The notes beneath the pieces are model-generated. The model did not search any database. It was not told where the DNA came from and worked only from the letters and a program-made list of their open reading frames with translations. A stretch of 28,071 nucleotides of DNA, from contig DAOUFG010000163.1 of assembly GCA_034430115.1 (NCBI GenBank), forward strand, positions 1 through 28,071, in the 5' to 3' direction. The stretch's first letter is position 1; every line of letters starts with the position of its first letter. Positions 8,025-16,088 of the stretch are shown piece by piece. A program made the position numbers and the translations under genes. Source of the DNA: CAIXPS01 sp034430115. Lineage in GTDB: Bacteria; Chloroflexota; Anaerolineae; J036; Brachytrichaceae.

Positions 8025-8147
8025 CACCGCAGGGAATATTAACCGCAAAGAAGCAGAGAAGCAAAGGACATTTATTAAATTCTTTGCGTGCTTTGCGGTG
8101 AATCTTCTTTCTAAATCTCTGTGTTCTCTGTGACTCTGTGGTGAATT
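8025..8147 (+). repeat. Dispersed intergenic inverted repeat between uvrA and the MFS gene
   Basis: This spacer between convergent genes consists of units resembling ACCGCAAAGAAGC, CTTTGCGTGCTTTGCGGTG and CTCTGTGACTCTGTGGTG. The inner pair forms an inverted repeat (ATTAACCGCAAAGAAGC against the reverse complement of GCGTGCTTTGCGGTGAAT), and the outer ends are also roughly complementary (TCACCGCAG against CTCTGTGGTGA). Similar repeats are scattered through many bacterial genomes. The transcript would fold and may help end both converging transcripts, but no U-tract follows. Confidence 0.55.
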
Positions 8148-8166
8148 CCTCGGCGGTTGGACACAG

Positions 8167-9489
8167 TTAGCGCACTTTCTTGATCTGCTTCACGAAGACG
8201 GTGCCCAGGACGAAATAGACCACCGCCATGAGGAAGATGACCGTATAGCCCAGGTTGGGGATGTTCTGCGCCGCCCCCACGCGCTGGAAGTTGTCCAGCA
8301 GCGTGCCGGCGATGGGCGTGGCGATGACCTGCGGCAACACCATCGCGACGTGCCAGACGCCCATGTCTTTGGCGTAATCGTCCATGGAAGGCAACACGTC
8401 GGAGGCCAGCGCCCAGTCCACGCTTTCATAGGCGCCGTAGCCCAACCCGAACACCACCCCCATCAGCACCGCCAGCGTGAAGGAATGAAAGAACACGAAC
8501 ACCAGGCACACTACGCTCATCAGTGCGCCGGAGAGGTAGACCATTGACTTGCGGCCATATTTATCGGACAGCACGCCGGCCAGAAGCGTGGTGATGATAG
8601 CGCCCAGGAGCAACATGGGCAAGAAGAAGGACACGGCCGCCTCGGCGGTGTCGGCCACTGTGCCGAAGCCCGCCAGCACGAAGGGCGCGCCGATCACGTC
8701 GCCCAGGTAATACTGGATGAACTCTTGTACCGTGAAGATGCCCATCGTCACGAGCAGCCGCGTGAGGAAGACCCAGGTGAAATCGGAATGCCGAAAGGGA
8801 TCGATCAAGCCACGCATGAACTCGCCCAGTTTGAAAGGCGGCACCTGGCGCGGTACGTCATATTCCTGAACGCCCAACACCGTCACCACAGCGCCCAAGC
8901 CAATCACGCCGATCATGATGAAGTAGACGCCTGGGATGCCCAGCGGGTCGATCAAGAACCCGACTGCCCCGCCGGCGAAGGTGCCCAGCATGGTCATCAG
9001 CCCAAGCCAGCCGGAAGCTGAGCCGCGCTGTTCGGGCGGCACCTGGTCGGGGATCAACGCGCTATAGGGGCCGGTGGCGATGTTATTGAAAAGCTCCACG
9101 AACAGGAATACCGCCGTCCAGGCCGTCACCGATTCGGGATGGCCCGGCTGGATGAGATAGGCCAGCCCCAGCAACCCCAGCATATTCCCCACTGAGCCGA
9201 TGACGATCCACGGTTTGCGCCGCCCGCCCGGCAGGCGGATGCGGTCCGACAGCGCGCCAAACACCGGCGCGGCCAGCATCGAGATGAAGGCGCCTGCACC
9301 CAGGGCGAGCCCCAGGATGCTGCCCTTGTTGGCGTCTCCGACCGCCGACTTGATCTGGCTGGGCATGGTGATGATCAGGATGGCCGACCACATCATGTTG
9401 GTGGAGAACCAGAAAAAGCTGAGCAGGATCTGGCGAAACGTGGACATCCGCGGGTGTGCGAAGGCCGGTTGGGTAGATTGGGTTGCCAT
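8167..9489 (-). CDS. MFS transporter (GPH/SLC45-like)
   Basis: The 440-residue protein has about 12 membrane helices and the major facilitator loop motif G-A-L-S-D-R followed by G-G-R-R-K-P-W, which is typical of the glycoside-pentoside-hexuronide/SLC45-like branch. A second loop motif, L-S-D-K-Y-G-R-K, follows the seventh helix in the C-terminal half. The substrate could be a sugar or glycoside moved with a cation, but nothing adjacent confirms it. The start at 9489 is supported by AAGGAT about 8 bases upstream. The gene is divergent from hemH and converges on uvrA. No partner enzymes for sugar catabolism are present. Confidence 0.85.
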   Translation of the reverse strand: MATQSTQPAFAHPRMSTFRQILLSFFWFSTNMMWSAILIITMPSQIKSAVGDANKGSILGLALGAGAFISMLAAPVFGALSDRIRLPGGRRKPWIVIGSVGNMLGLLGLAYLIQPGHPESVTAWTAVFLFVELFNNIATGPYSALIPDQVPPEQRGSASGWLGLMTMLGTFAGGAVGFLIDPLGIPGVYFIMIGVIGLGAVVTVLGVQEYDVPRQVPPFKLGEFMRGLIDPFRHSDFTWVFLTRLLVTMGIFTVQEFIQYYLGDVIGAPFVLAGFGTVADTAEAAVSFFLPMLLLGAIITTLLAGVLSDKYGRKSMVYLSGALMSVVCLVFVFFHSFTLAVLMGVVFGLGYGAYESVDWALASDVLPSMDDYAKDMGVWHVAMVLPQVIATPIAGTLLDNFQRVGAAQNIPNLGYTVIFLMAVVYFVLGTVFVKQIKKVR

Positions 9490-9545
9490 AGCTTGTATCC
9501 TTGAGAGAGATGTCGCCTAGAGATATTATCCCCCGCTGCGCGAGA

Positions 9546-9573
9546 TTGGCTTTTGATGCGCTGCCTGTATGAT
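9546..9573 (+). promoter_or_regulatory. Putative promoter for hemH
   Basis: TTGGCT (9546-9551), a 16-base spacer and TATGAT (9568-9573) predict transcription from about 9580, giving an almost leaderless message that starts a few bases before the ATG at 9583. Confidence 0.45.
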
Positions 9574-9582
9574 GGGCACACG

Positions 9583-10605
9583 ATGATGCACACATCTGCG
9601 GTACAACCGGACCATGCGCCCATCGGCGTTTTGCTGACCAATCTTGGCAGCCCCGAACAGCCAACCCCGCGTGCATTGCGCACCTACCTAGCGGAGTTCC
9701 TGGGCGACCGGCGCGTGATCGAAATGCCGCGTGCCTTCTGGCTGCCGTTGTTGCATGGTGTGATCTTGAACGTGCGCCCGCGCCACTCGGCACGCCTGTA
9801 TGCGGAAGTGTGGACGTCGCAAGGCTCGCCGCTGGTCGTCACGTTGAAGCGCCAGGCCGAGGCGTTGCACGCGAAGCTTGCCGCGCGCAGCGGGCGAGAG
9901 GACGTGCGCGTGGTGGCGGCGGCGCGCTATGGTAGGCCGTCCATCCGCGAGGGGCTACAACAACTGCGCGCTGCCGGGGTGGGGCGGGTATTGGTTTTCC
10001 CGCTCTTTCCGCAATATACCGCTGTGACCACTGCGACCGTCTTCGACGTGGTGTTCAATGAGCTGAGCCGCTGGCGCGTGGTGCCGGAACTACGCACCAT
10101 ACGCCGCTATCCCGATCACCCAGCCTATATCACCGCCGTCGCCGAGTCGATCCGTGAGGGCTGGGTTGCGCACGGCATTCCGGAGCGGTTGCTGTTTTCG
10201 TATCATGGCATCCCGCAGCACTATTGCCAGGCCGGAGACCCCTACGAGGATGAGTGCGGCCGCACCTCACAACTGGTTGCCGGGCGGTTGGGCTTGCCCA
10301 GGGAGGCGTGGCAGATGGGCTTTCAATCGCAATTTGGCCCGGGGCAATGGCTAGGTCCGGCGACCCACAGCGTGCTCGAAGCATGGGGCACGGAACGGCG
10401 CAAGCGCGTGGACGTGGTGTGTCCGGGGTTCTCGGCCGATTGCCTGGAGACGTTGCACGAGGTTGCGCACGAGTATCGCGAGCGCTACGAGCAGGCGGGC
10501 GGGTGCGGTTATCGCTACGTGCCGGCGTTGAATGTGCGAGCCGATCATGTGGATGCGCTGGCGCAGATCACGTTGACGCACTTGCAGGGCTGGCTGATGG
10601 CGTGA
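9583..10605 (+). CDS. hemH: Ferrochelatase
   Basis: Ferrochelatase inserts ferrous iron into a porphyrin late in haem synthesis. The protein (340 residues from the chosen start) opens with the standard G-V-L-L-T-N-L-G-S-P segment. It has the metal-binding F-S-Y-H-G-I-P motif near residue 200, the F-Q-S-Q-F-G-P-x-x-W-L-x-P segment, and C-P-G-F-S-A-D-C-L-E-T-L-x-E with the second conserved Glu near the C-terminus. Upstream start-like codons at 9553 and 9556 would lie within the predicted promoter, so the ATG pair at 9583/9586 is preferred. Haem made here would serve the pentahaem cytochrome and the Isp1 cytochrome b of this window, among others. No other haem gene is adjacent. Confidence 0.95.
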   Translation: MMHTSAVQPDHAPIGVLLTNLGSPEQPTPRALRTYLAEFLGDRRVIEMPRAFWLPLLHGVILNVRPRHSARLYAEVWTSQGSPLVVTLKRQAEALHAKLAARSGREDVRVVAAARYGRPSIREGLQQLRAAGVGRVLVFPLFPQYTAVTTATVFDVVFNELSRWRVVPELRTIRRYPDHPAYITAVAESIREGWVAHGIPERLLFSYHGIPQHYCQAGDPYEDECGRTSQLVAGRLGLPREAWQMGFQSQFGPGQWLGPATHSVLEAWGTERRKRVDVVCPGFSADCLETLHEVAHEYRERYEQAGGCGYRYVPALNVRADHVDALAQITLTHLQGWLMA

Positions 10606-10620
10606 ATGGATTTTTTACAC

Positions 10621-10649
10621 TTGCCAAGACAGTTGAACCCTGCTAGAAT
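10621..10649 (+). promoter_or_regulatory. Promoter of the tRNA-Lys gene
   Basis: TTGCCA (10621-10626), exactly 17 bases, then TAGAAT (10644-10649). Transcription would start about ten bases before the mature tRNA 5' end at 10668. Confidence 0.65.
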
Positions 10650-10667
10650 GCTGTGCGCTAACGAAAT

Positions 10668-10740
<73 letters not shown>

Positions 10741-10762
10741 TTGGATTCGGAAATGAATATTT

Positions 10763-10794
10763 AAAAGGACGCTATCACATAGCGTCCTTTTTTT
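10763..10794 (+). terminator. Bidirectional intrinsic terminator
   Basis: A perfect 9-bp stem (GGACGCTAT / ATAGCGTCC) has a 3-base loop and is followed by seven Ts. The A-run before it makes the structure work on the minus strand too. It ends the tRNA transcript and also the minus-strand gene whose stop is at 10799. Confidence 0.92.
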
Positions 10795-10798
10795 GCGT

Positions 10799-11533
10799 TC
10801 ACAACTTCACACCTGGCTTCTCGTTAGCCGGATCGCGGCGCCATGCAAGCAGGAGAAAGACAAACCCCAGAACGGCAAAGAATTGGACGGCTAACGCCTG
10901 ACCTTCGTTGAAGGTTTGGTTTGCGAGTTTTTGTACGACTTCTGGGTAGAGAGCAAAGCCGGGCGCTCCGGCGAGGCCGCATGCTTGCCATGCGGCGGTA
11001 AAGAAACACAAGCCGGCTCCCAACTGCAAGTCCGCCACCCGCCTGCGTTGCGGTTCCAAACCCGCGCGTCTGTGTGCCCAAACCCAGACCATTGCGAGGA
11101 ACAGAGCGATGAACAAGAACCCGGTGATCGCGGAGAGCAAGAAGGGAATGCTCAAATCCAACGCCAGACGGACTGCATGAAACACAAAGTACACGAGCAA
11201 GATTGCCAGGAGGGGCAATAGAACACGACCAGCGTGATCGGTAGAGTACAGGCGCGTGCCACCGGCGGCAAGCAGCAGTGCGCCGAGTGGCAGCCCCGCT
11301 GTCAGGTACAGCAGCACCAGGCCGCCTGCGCCATACCAGGCCGTCATCAGCGTGCGAGGGCTCGTCTCGGCAAGTGCTCCACGAAACACACAGAGGAGGA
11401 TTGGCGCACCGAGCATGAGTACAAGCCCACCGACTACCATCAGGATGCCGGATGCTCGCGAATGAGGTGGGCCGGCATTCACTCCCTTGCGGTCTTGTTC
11501 CGTCTCAGTCTGAAGCAGATCGGTGTTGTTCAT
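10799..11533 (-). CDS. Membrane protein of unknown function
   Basis: The 244-residue protein has a short polar N-terminus (about 28 residues), then about six hydrophobic segments separated by short loops, and a basic C-terminal tail. I do not recognise a family. A basic cytoplasmic-type loop (AHRRAGLEPQRRR) lies between the fourth and fifth segments. The start at 11533 is supported by GGAG about 9 bases upstream. The gene ends at the bidirectional terminator shared with tRNA-Lys, and the next gene (DedA family) is divergent, so it is probably transcribed alone. Confidence 0.7.
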   Translation of the reverse strand: MNNTDLLQTETEQDRKGVNAGPPHSRASGILMVVGGLVLMLGAPILLCVFRGALAETSPRTLMTAWYGAGGLVLLYLTAGLPLGALLLAAGGTRLYSTDHAGRVLLPLLAILLVYFVFHAVRLALDLSIPFLLSAITGFLFIALFLAMVWVWAHRRAGLEPQRRRVADLQLGAGLCFFTAAWQACGLAGAPGFALYPEVVQKLANQTFNEGQALAVQFFAVLGFVFLLLAWRRDPANEKPGVKL

Positions 11534-11738
11534 ATGTTTTACTCCGGAGCAATATTAATTCACCGCCAGCCGCGCTCTCCACTTGGGTCTGAGCAAGTAA
11601 GGGCTGGATGATATTTTGTTTACAATCTGTTCGGCGGCTTCTGTGAGTTCGGGTAGCGGATCTGCTCTCCGTGATCAGCGCCCCCACGAAAAAGAGCTAC
11701 TTTCGCTTGGTTACAATAGGCTCCTTTGAGGGAAATAA

Positions 11739-12401
11739 GTGAATATCATTTTGCAAGTTGTCGACATCATTTTGCACGCAGACGTCTATTTGAATCAGAT
11801 CATCGCCCAATATGGCGGTTGGACGTTGGGGATCCTTTTTGTGATGATTTTTATGGAGACCGGCATTGTGGTCACGCCGTTCCTGCCGGGCGACTCGCTT
11901 ATTTTTGCCGCAGCCACCTTTGCGGCGCGTGGTTCGCTGAACCCCGTGTTGATGTTTGTCTTGCTCGCCGTTGCCGCAGTCGCCGGCGATACGGCGAACT
12001 ACTGGATCGGGCATCGCATAGGGGCCAGGGCTTACACAGGGGAGGTTCGCTGGATCAGGAAGGAGTATATGGACCGCACACACGCCTTCTTCACCAAGCA
12101 TGGCGGCGGGACGATCTTCCTGGCGCGCTTCGTGCCCATCATCCGAACCTTCACGCCGTTCGTGGCGGGCGCCAGCCAGATGCCCTATACGTTCTTTTTG
12201 CGCTGGAACGTGATTGGCGGCACCGTTTGGGTGGCGACCTTCACCTTGCTGGGCTTTTTCTTTGGCAACATCCCCTTCGTGCAGAAGAACTTTGAACTGG
12301 TGATCCTGGCAATCATTGTCATCACGTTCATCCCCGCCGTGACGGAGGCGTTGAAAGCCCGCAAAGAGATGGCGCAGCCCAAGGCGGAAAGCGAGAGATG
12401 A
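11739..12401 (+). CDS. DedA-family membrane protein (VTT/SNARE-associated domain)
   Basis: DedA proteins are polytopic inner-membrane proteins linked to membrane homeostasis, and some have been shown to act in lipid-carrier recycling. This 220-residue member has the family length. Family segments are E-T-G-I-V-V-T-P-F-L-P-G-D-S-L-I-F near residues 40-56, G-D-T-A-N-Y-W-I-G-H-R-I-G near 84-96, and F-L-A-R-F-V-P-I-I-R-T-F-T-P-F-V-A-G near 126-143, with the conserved arginines. The start is the GTG at 11739, preceded by the good ribosome-binding site GAGGG six bases upstream. The specific substrate is unknown. Confidence 0.92.
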   Translation: MNIILQVVDIILHADVYLNQIIAQYGGWTLGILFVMIFMETGIVVTPFLPGDSLIFAAATFAARGSLNPVLMFVLLAVAAVAGDTANYWIGHRIGARAYTGEVRWIRKEYMDRTHAFFTKHGGGTIFLARFVPIIRTFTPFVAGASQMPYTFFLRWNVIGGTVWVATFTLLGFFFGNIPFVQKNFELVILAIIVITFIPAVTEALKARKEMAQPKAESER

Positions 12402-12415
12402 CGCCACAAATGAAT

Positions 12416-12439
12416 GTGACGGGCTTATGAGCCCGTCAC
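12416..12439. other. Hairpin between convergent genes, overlapping a stop codon
   Basis: GTGACGGGCT / AGCCCGTCAC is a perfect 10-bp stem with a 4-base loop TATG. It contains the TAA stop and last codons of the lipoate-protein ligase and lies after the DedA gene. Neither side has a U-tract, so it is at most a weak terminator or an mRNA 3'-end protecting stem. Confidence 0.6.
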
Positions 12440-13501
12440 CGTAGAAGCAATGACCTTTGCGAAATCGTTCGGGGTGACCCCGGGCGATTGAATCTTGAGC
12501 GCCCCGTAGACCTCGCTGATCCGTTTGAGTAAAAGTTCCTCTGTGGCGCTTAGCCCGCGCACGGCCTGTTCCAGGGCGCCCATGGCGAACGAGGGGAGGA
12601 GTGTGAAATCACCCGATAGTGATAGATCATCCACGCGCCCTTCGCGTAGTCGGGCCGTCACGCGGATCAGGCCGCCCGGCGTTTTAAGTGCTCGCTCCAC
12701 CACCTGGACATCCTGGTGAATCTTCACCCCAGATTGGCGCAAGCCGCCGCGCTGGTGAAGCCATTCTTCGGACACGAAACGCTGATCCAGTGCAGAAGCC
12801 TCGGCTTCTTCTTGCGCCGTCCACGTGCCGGGCACCACCTCCGCTCCGAGTGCGGCCGCGCATTTTTGCATATACAGGTCCTTGATGGTCTGGCGCGCTG
12901 GGAGCGGGTTCACCTGGTCGCTCATGGTCGTCATATACTGTTCGAGGCTTTCGAAAACTTTGTCACGCATTTTCTCCGACGAGACCTTCAACACGCGTGA
13001 CATCGTCACCTTGTCGAAGGTGAGCATCAGGCTGCCGACCACCACGTCGGCCTGGCCAATCTGGGCCGCACCTGTCCCGCCGATTTTCTTGCCGCTGACG
13101 TGAATGTCATTGATTGGCCGGTGGTATGCGTTGATCCCGAATGCCTGATAGGTTTCCACCAGCGGCTGAATGTAGAGCTGGTAGCGTTCATCGATGGAAG
13201 CAGGTAATGAGCCGGGTTGGAAGACCCATTGGCAAAAAATCTGGCCGTCGTCCAGATAGACGGCCCCGCCGCCCACCTCGCGGCGGAACACCGGCAAACC
13301 CCGCTCGCGGCAGTAGTCCAGGTCCACTTCCTTGTCCAGTTCCTGGTGATACCCGATGCAAACATATGGGGTTGCAGGGCTGACCAGGATAATGGTGTCG
13401 GGCGTTTGCGGCGTCATCGCGTAAGCCGCAGCGTGATAGACCGTCTGCGAGCGGACTGCTGGGACGGCGTTCATATCCAGTAACCGAATCGTTTTCATCA
13501 T
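12425..13501 (-). CDS. lplA: Lipoate-protein ligase A family protein
   Basis: Lipoate-protein ligases activate lipoate and attach it to a lysine of a lipoyl-carrier domain. The 358-residue protein has the family motif R-R-E-V-G-G-G-A-V-Y-L-D-D-G (73-86) and R-P-I-N-D-I-H-V-S-G-K-K-I-G-G-T-G (128-144), with the catalytic lysine in GKK. A C-terminal part of about 100 residues resembles the accessory domain of LplA. It is the last gene of the hydrogenase operon, 16 bases after the endopeptidase gene, with GGAG before its start. The lipoyl-carrier protein of the same operon (19283-19729) is the obvious substrate, since no pyruvate or glycine dehydrogenase genes are near. That pairing is inference. 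Confidence 0.88.
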   Translation of the reverse strand: MMKTIRLLDMNAVPAVRSQTVYHAAAYAMTPQTPDTIILVSPATPYVCIGYHQELDKEVDLDYCRERGLPVFRREVGGGAVYLDDGQIFCQWVFQPGSLPASIDERYQLYIQPLVETYQAFGINAYHRPINDIHVSGKKIGGTGAAQIGQADVVVGSLMLTFDKVTMSRVLKVSSEKMRDKVFESLEQYMTTMSDQVNPLPARQTIKDLYMQKCAAALGAEVVPGTWTAQEEAEASALDQRFVSEEWLHQRGGLRQSGVKIHQDVQVVERALKTPGGLIRVTARLREGRVDDLSLSGDFTLLPSFAMGALEQAVRGLSATEELLLKRISEVYGALKIQSPGVTPNDFAKVIASTVTGS

Positions 13502-13517
13502 TTCACTCCAGGCCTTC

Positions 13518-14000
13518 TTATTCTGTGAGTAGCTTCCATTCGCGCAAGACTGCGATGCCCTGCTGCACCAACTCGGGCAGCACTTGTTCGATGACGGGGC
13601 TCACGCCAATGCCGATAGACAGATCCGCCGGTTGAGCGCCGATCAGGTGAAGGTGCTCGGGCAGTTTCCCACGGATATTGGCAAGCCCAAGCACTTCCTG
13701 GAATGTTATCTGGTGTTCCGACATTTTGATGCCGCTATAGAGCGGAATTTGTTCGCGCCGCAACTGGATGAGCGTCCCAGGTGGTTGGCGGGCGTCGGTG
13801 GCATCCAGCACCAGCAGGTGGCTGCATTCCTCGACGAGCATCAGCAGATTCATTCCCAACACACCGCCATCGACGAACTCCACGTCTGCCTGTGAGCCAA
13901 GTTGCTTTGCCATGACTTGGAGGGCCTGTACTCCCAGGCCCTCGTCACGGTTCAGAATGTTTCCCAGCCCAAGCACAACCTTACGTGTTGGTTGTTCCAT
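13518..14000 (-). CDS. hynD: [NiFe]-hydrogenase maturation endopeptidase (HyaD/HybD family, M52)
   Basis: This protease removes the C-terminal peptide of the hydrogenase large subunit after nickel insertion. The 160-residue protein has the family size. It opens with V-V-L-G-L-G-N-I-L-N-R-D-E-G-L-G, and the three nickel-sensing residues are present: Glu20, Asp66 in L-D-A-T-D-A, and His96 in S-E-H-Q. It starts only 6 bases after the large-subunit stop. The ribosome-binding site is weak, so translation is probably coupled. The adjacent large subunit, with its DPCxxCxxH plus 21-residue tail, is the likely substrate. The other maturation genes (hypABCDEF) are not in this window. Confidence 0.95.
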   Translation of the reverse strand: MEQPTRKVVLGLGNILNRDEGLGVQALQVMAKQLGSQADVEFVDGGVLGMNLLMLVEECSHLLVLDATDARQPPGTLIQLRREQIPLYSGIKMSEHQITFQEVLGLANIRGKLPEHLHLIGAQPADLSIGIGVSPVIEQVLPELVQQGIAVLREWKLLTE

Positions 14001-14006
14001 GTGTCT

Positions 14007-15746
14007 TCAACTCACGCACACATTTAACCCAACACCCACTTCACCCAGGTCCTGCCCCTCGGCGTCTACCATGTGGATCGCGCACGCCATGCACGGGTCA
14101 AACGAGTGGATGGTGCGCAGAACTTCGAGCGGCCACTCCGGCTTCGCCAGTGGGGTGCCTACCAAAGAGGCTTCATAAGCGCCGGGCTTATTGTTGTGGT
14201 CGCGCGGTGATCCGTTCCAGGTCGTTGGCACCACCATCTGGTAGTTTTCGATCTTGCCGTTTTGGATGACGATCCAGTGCCCCAACGCGCCGCGCGGCGC
14301 TTCCATGAAGCCGAATCCTTGCGCCTTCGCCGGCCACGAAAGCGGCTCCCATTTGTCCCCATTGAACGTCTGCGTGTTGCCGGCCTTGATTTCGGCGATC
14401 AGATCGTTGTAGGTGCTGCGCAGTGAATCGGCGAAGACCTTTGTCTCCACAGCGCGCGCTGCGGTGCGTCCCAGGGTCGAGTAGATCGCTTCGATCGGGG
14501 CGCCCAATGTCTTGAGGATGCTGTCCACCAGGTCCTTGGTTTGCTGATGCCCCGCCGCGTACATCGCTAGCACGCGCGCCAGCGGCCCCACCTCCACCGG
14601 AACGTCGTTCCAACGTGGCGCTTTGAGCCACGAGTATTTCTGTTCGACCTCCAGTTGTTCATAGGGCGGCTTGGGGCCGGTGTAGTTGAAGGCCGTTTCC
14701 CCTTGCCACGGGTGCAAGCCGGCGCTATCACCTTCCGCATACTTGTACCAGGAATGGGCGACGTATTCTTTCATCCGGTCGAAGTCGCGTGGGTCCGGCT
14801 GGGTGATGTTTGCCAGGTCGCGGTTCATGATAAGCGCGCGCGGCACCACATATTTGGAGGTGTCGCTATTGTCTTCGCCGGGCAGCTCGCCCCAGGTGAG
14901 GAAGTTGCCCAGACCTTCACCGATTGCGGCGTAATCCAGGTAGTAGGGAGCGATGGCCAGCAAATCGGGCAGGTATACCTGATCCACGAACTCGATGATG
15001 CGGTCGATGGAATCGCTGATGATGGAAAGCCGTTCGGCGTTGAGCGCGGTGTCGCTGTTCAAGTCGATCGGCATCGGCACGCCCCCGACCACGAAATTGG
15101 GGTGCGGGTTCTTGCCGCCCAGGATGGTGTGGATCTTCACGGCGTCTTTCTGCCAGTCCAACGCTTCCAGGTAATGCGCCACTGCGAGCAGGTTGATCTC
15201 AGGCGGCAACTTGTATGCCGGGTGTCCCCAGTAGGCGTTGGCGAAGATCGACAGTTGCCCGCTATCTGCAATGGTTTGCACTCTCTTCTGAACGTCTGTG
15301 AAGTAGCCGGGGGATGAGTTGTGCCACGTCGAGATGCTTTGCTGGATGCGCGATGTCTCCGCCGGATCGGCCTTGAGTGCCGAGACCACGTCCACCCAGT
15401 CCAGCGCGTGCAGGTGATAGAAGTGCATCACGTGGTCGTGTGCATATTGCTGGGCGATCATCAAGTTGCGCAGCAAGTTGGCCGGCTTGGGAATCTTGAT
15501 GCCGAGTGCGTCTTCCACCGAGCGGATCGAGGCGAAGGAGTGCACGGTGGTGCACACGCCGCAAGCGCGCTGGGCAAATGCCCATGCTTCGCGCGGGTCG
15601 CGTCCGCGCAGGATGATTTCGATCCCGCGCACCATCGTGCCGGAGGAGTAGGCCTTGGTGATTTTGTTGCTGCTGTCCACTTCGGCTTCGATGCGCAGGT
15701 GTCCTTCAATGCGTGTAATCGGGTCGATGACGAGTCTTTGTGCCAT
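14007..15746 (-). CDS. hynL: [NiFe]-hydrogenase large subunit (Isp-type, group 1e-like)
   Basis: This subunit holds the NiFe active site that splits or forms H2. In the 579-residue protein, the four nickel ligands are visible: R-A-C-G-V-C at 60-65 (Cys62, Cys65) and D-P-C-M-A-C-A-I-H at 550-558 (Cys552, Cys555). The 21 residues after His558 are the peptide expected to be removed by the endopeptidase encoded next. The N-terminus (ITRIEGHLRIE) and the RGRDPREAWAFAQ segment are typical of group 1 enzymes. The start is preceded by AGGAG. The gene lies downstream of isp1 and isp2, the order small subunit - isp1 - isp2 - large subunit being the hallmark of Isp-type hydrogenases; here one extra small gene separates isp2 and hynL. 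Confidence 0.96.
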   Translation of the reverse strand: MAQRLVIDPITRIEGHLRIEAEVDSSNKITKAYSSGTMVRGIEIILRGRDPREAWAFAQRACGVCTTVHSFASIRSVEDALGIKIPKPANLLRNLMIAQQYAHDHVMHFYHLHALDWVDVVSALKADPAETSRIQQSISTWHNSSPGYFTDVQKRVQTIADSGQLSIFANAYWGHPAYKLPPEINLLAVAHYLEALDWQKDAVKIHTILGGKNPHPNFVVGGVPMPIDLNSDTALNAERLSIISDSIDRIIEFVDQVYLPDLLAIAPYYLDYAAIGEGLGNFLTWGELPGEDNSDTSKYVVPRALIMNRDLANITQPDPRDFDRMKEYVAHSWYKYAEGDSAGLHPWQGETAFNYTGPKPPYEQLEVEQKYSWLKAPRWNDVPVEVGPLARVLAMYAAGHQQTKDLVDSILKTLGAPIEAIYSTLGRTAARAVETKVFADSLRSTYNDLIAEIKAGNTQTFNGDKWEPLSWPAKAQGFGFMEAPRGALGHWIVIQNGKIENYQMVVPTTWNGSPRDHNNKPGAYEASLVGTPLAKPEWPLEVLRTIHSFDPCMACAIHMVDAEGQDLGEVGVGLNVCVS

Positions 15747-15755
15747 AGTTGACTC

Positions 15756-16079
15756 CTATTGGTTGCGAAGCCAAGCAAGAGCTTCATCTTCGCTCTTAAA
15801 GTAGCGGACTTCGTGGGTATAGTAGCTTTCTGGAACTTCGAGGATATTCGGATCAATGTCGGCCCCAAAAATGGCCGTAGTGGGCATCATGGGCCGAAAC
15901 TGGTGGATATTTCTGGCGCATTCCTCCCCCGTTGTTCCTGTCAAATCGACGAGCAATTTGCCGCGATAGTCATGTAAGAAACCGGCCAGGGTACGCACAT
16001 CTTCTGGGGTGAGTATCCCGGTATGCCGGCAGCGGAGAATACCCTTCTCTACCGGGGTGATGGTAAATGATGCCGTCAT
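15756..16079 (-). CDS. Small STAS/SpoIIAA-like protein
   Basis: The 107-residue protein has no membrane segment or signal. Its pattern of short strands and helices (GILRCRHTGILTPEDVRTLAGFL, then GKLLVDLTG, and an end of the type YFKSEDEALAWL) resembles the STAS-like/SpoIIAA-like fold of small cytoplasmic proteins. No enzymatic motif is apparent. It sits between isp2 and hynL with 9-base gaps on both sides, so it is made together with the hydrogenase, but I know of no assigned role. It might help assembly or bind a small molecule or anion. Both ideas are speculative. Confidence 0.7.
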   Translation of the reverse strand: MTASFTITPVEKGILRCRHTGILTPEDVRTLAGFLHDYRGKLLVDLTGTTGEECARNIHQFRPMMPTTAIFGADIDPNILEVPESYYTHEVRYFKSEDEALAWLRNQ

Positions 16080-16088
16080 CTTGCCCTC

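Noticed and set aside
11697..12407. Long minus-strand frame (236 codons) opposite the DedA gene
   Set aside because: The plus-strand frame shows clear DedA motifs. The minus frame is rich in His, Arg and Gln, as typical of antisense shadows.
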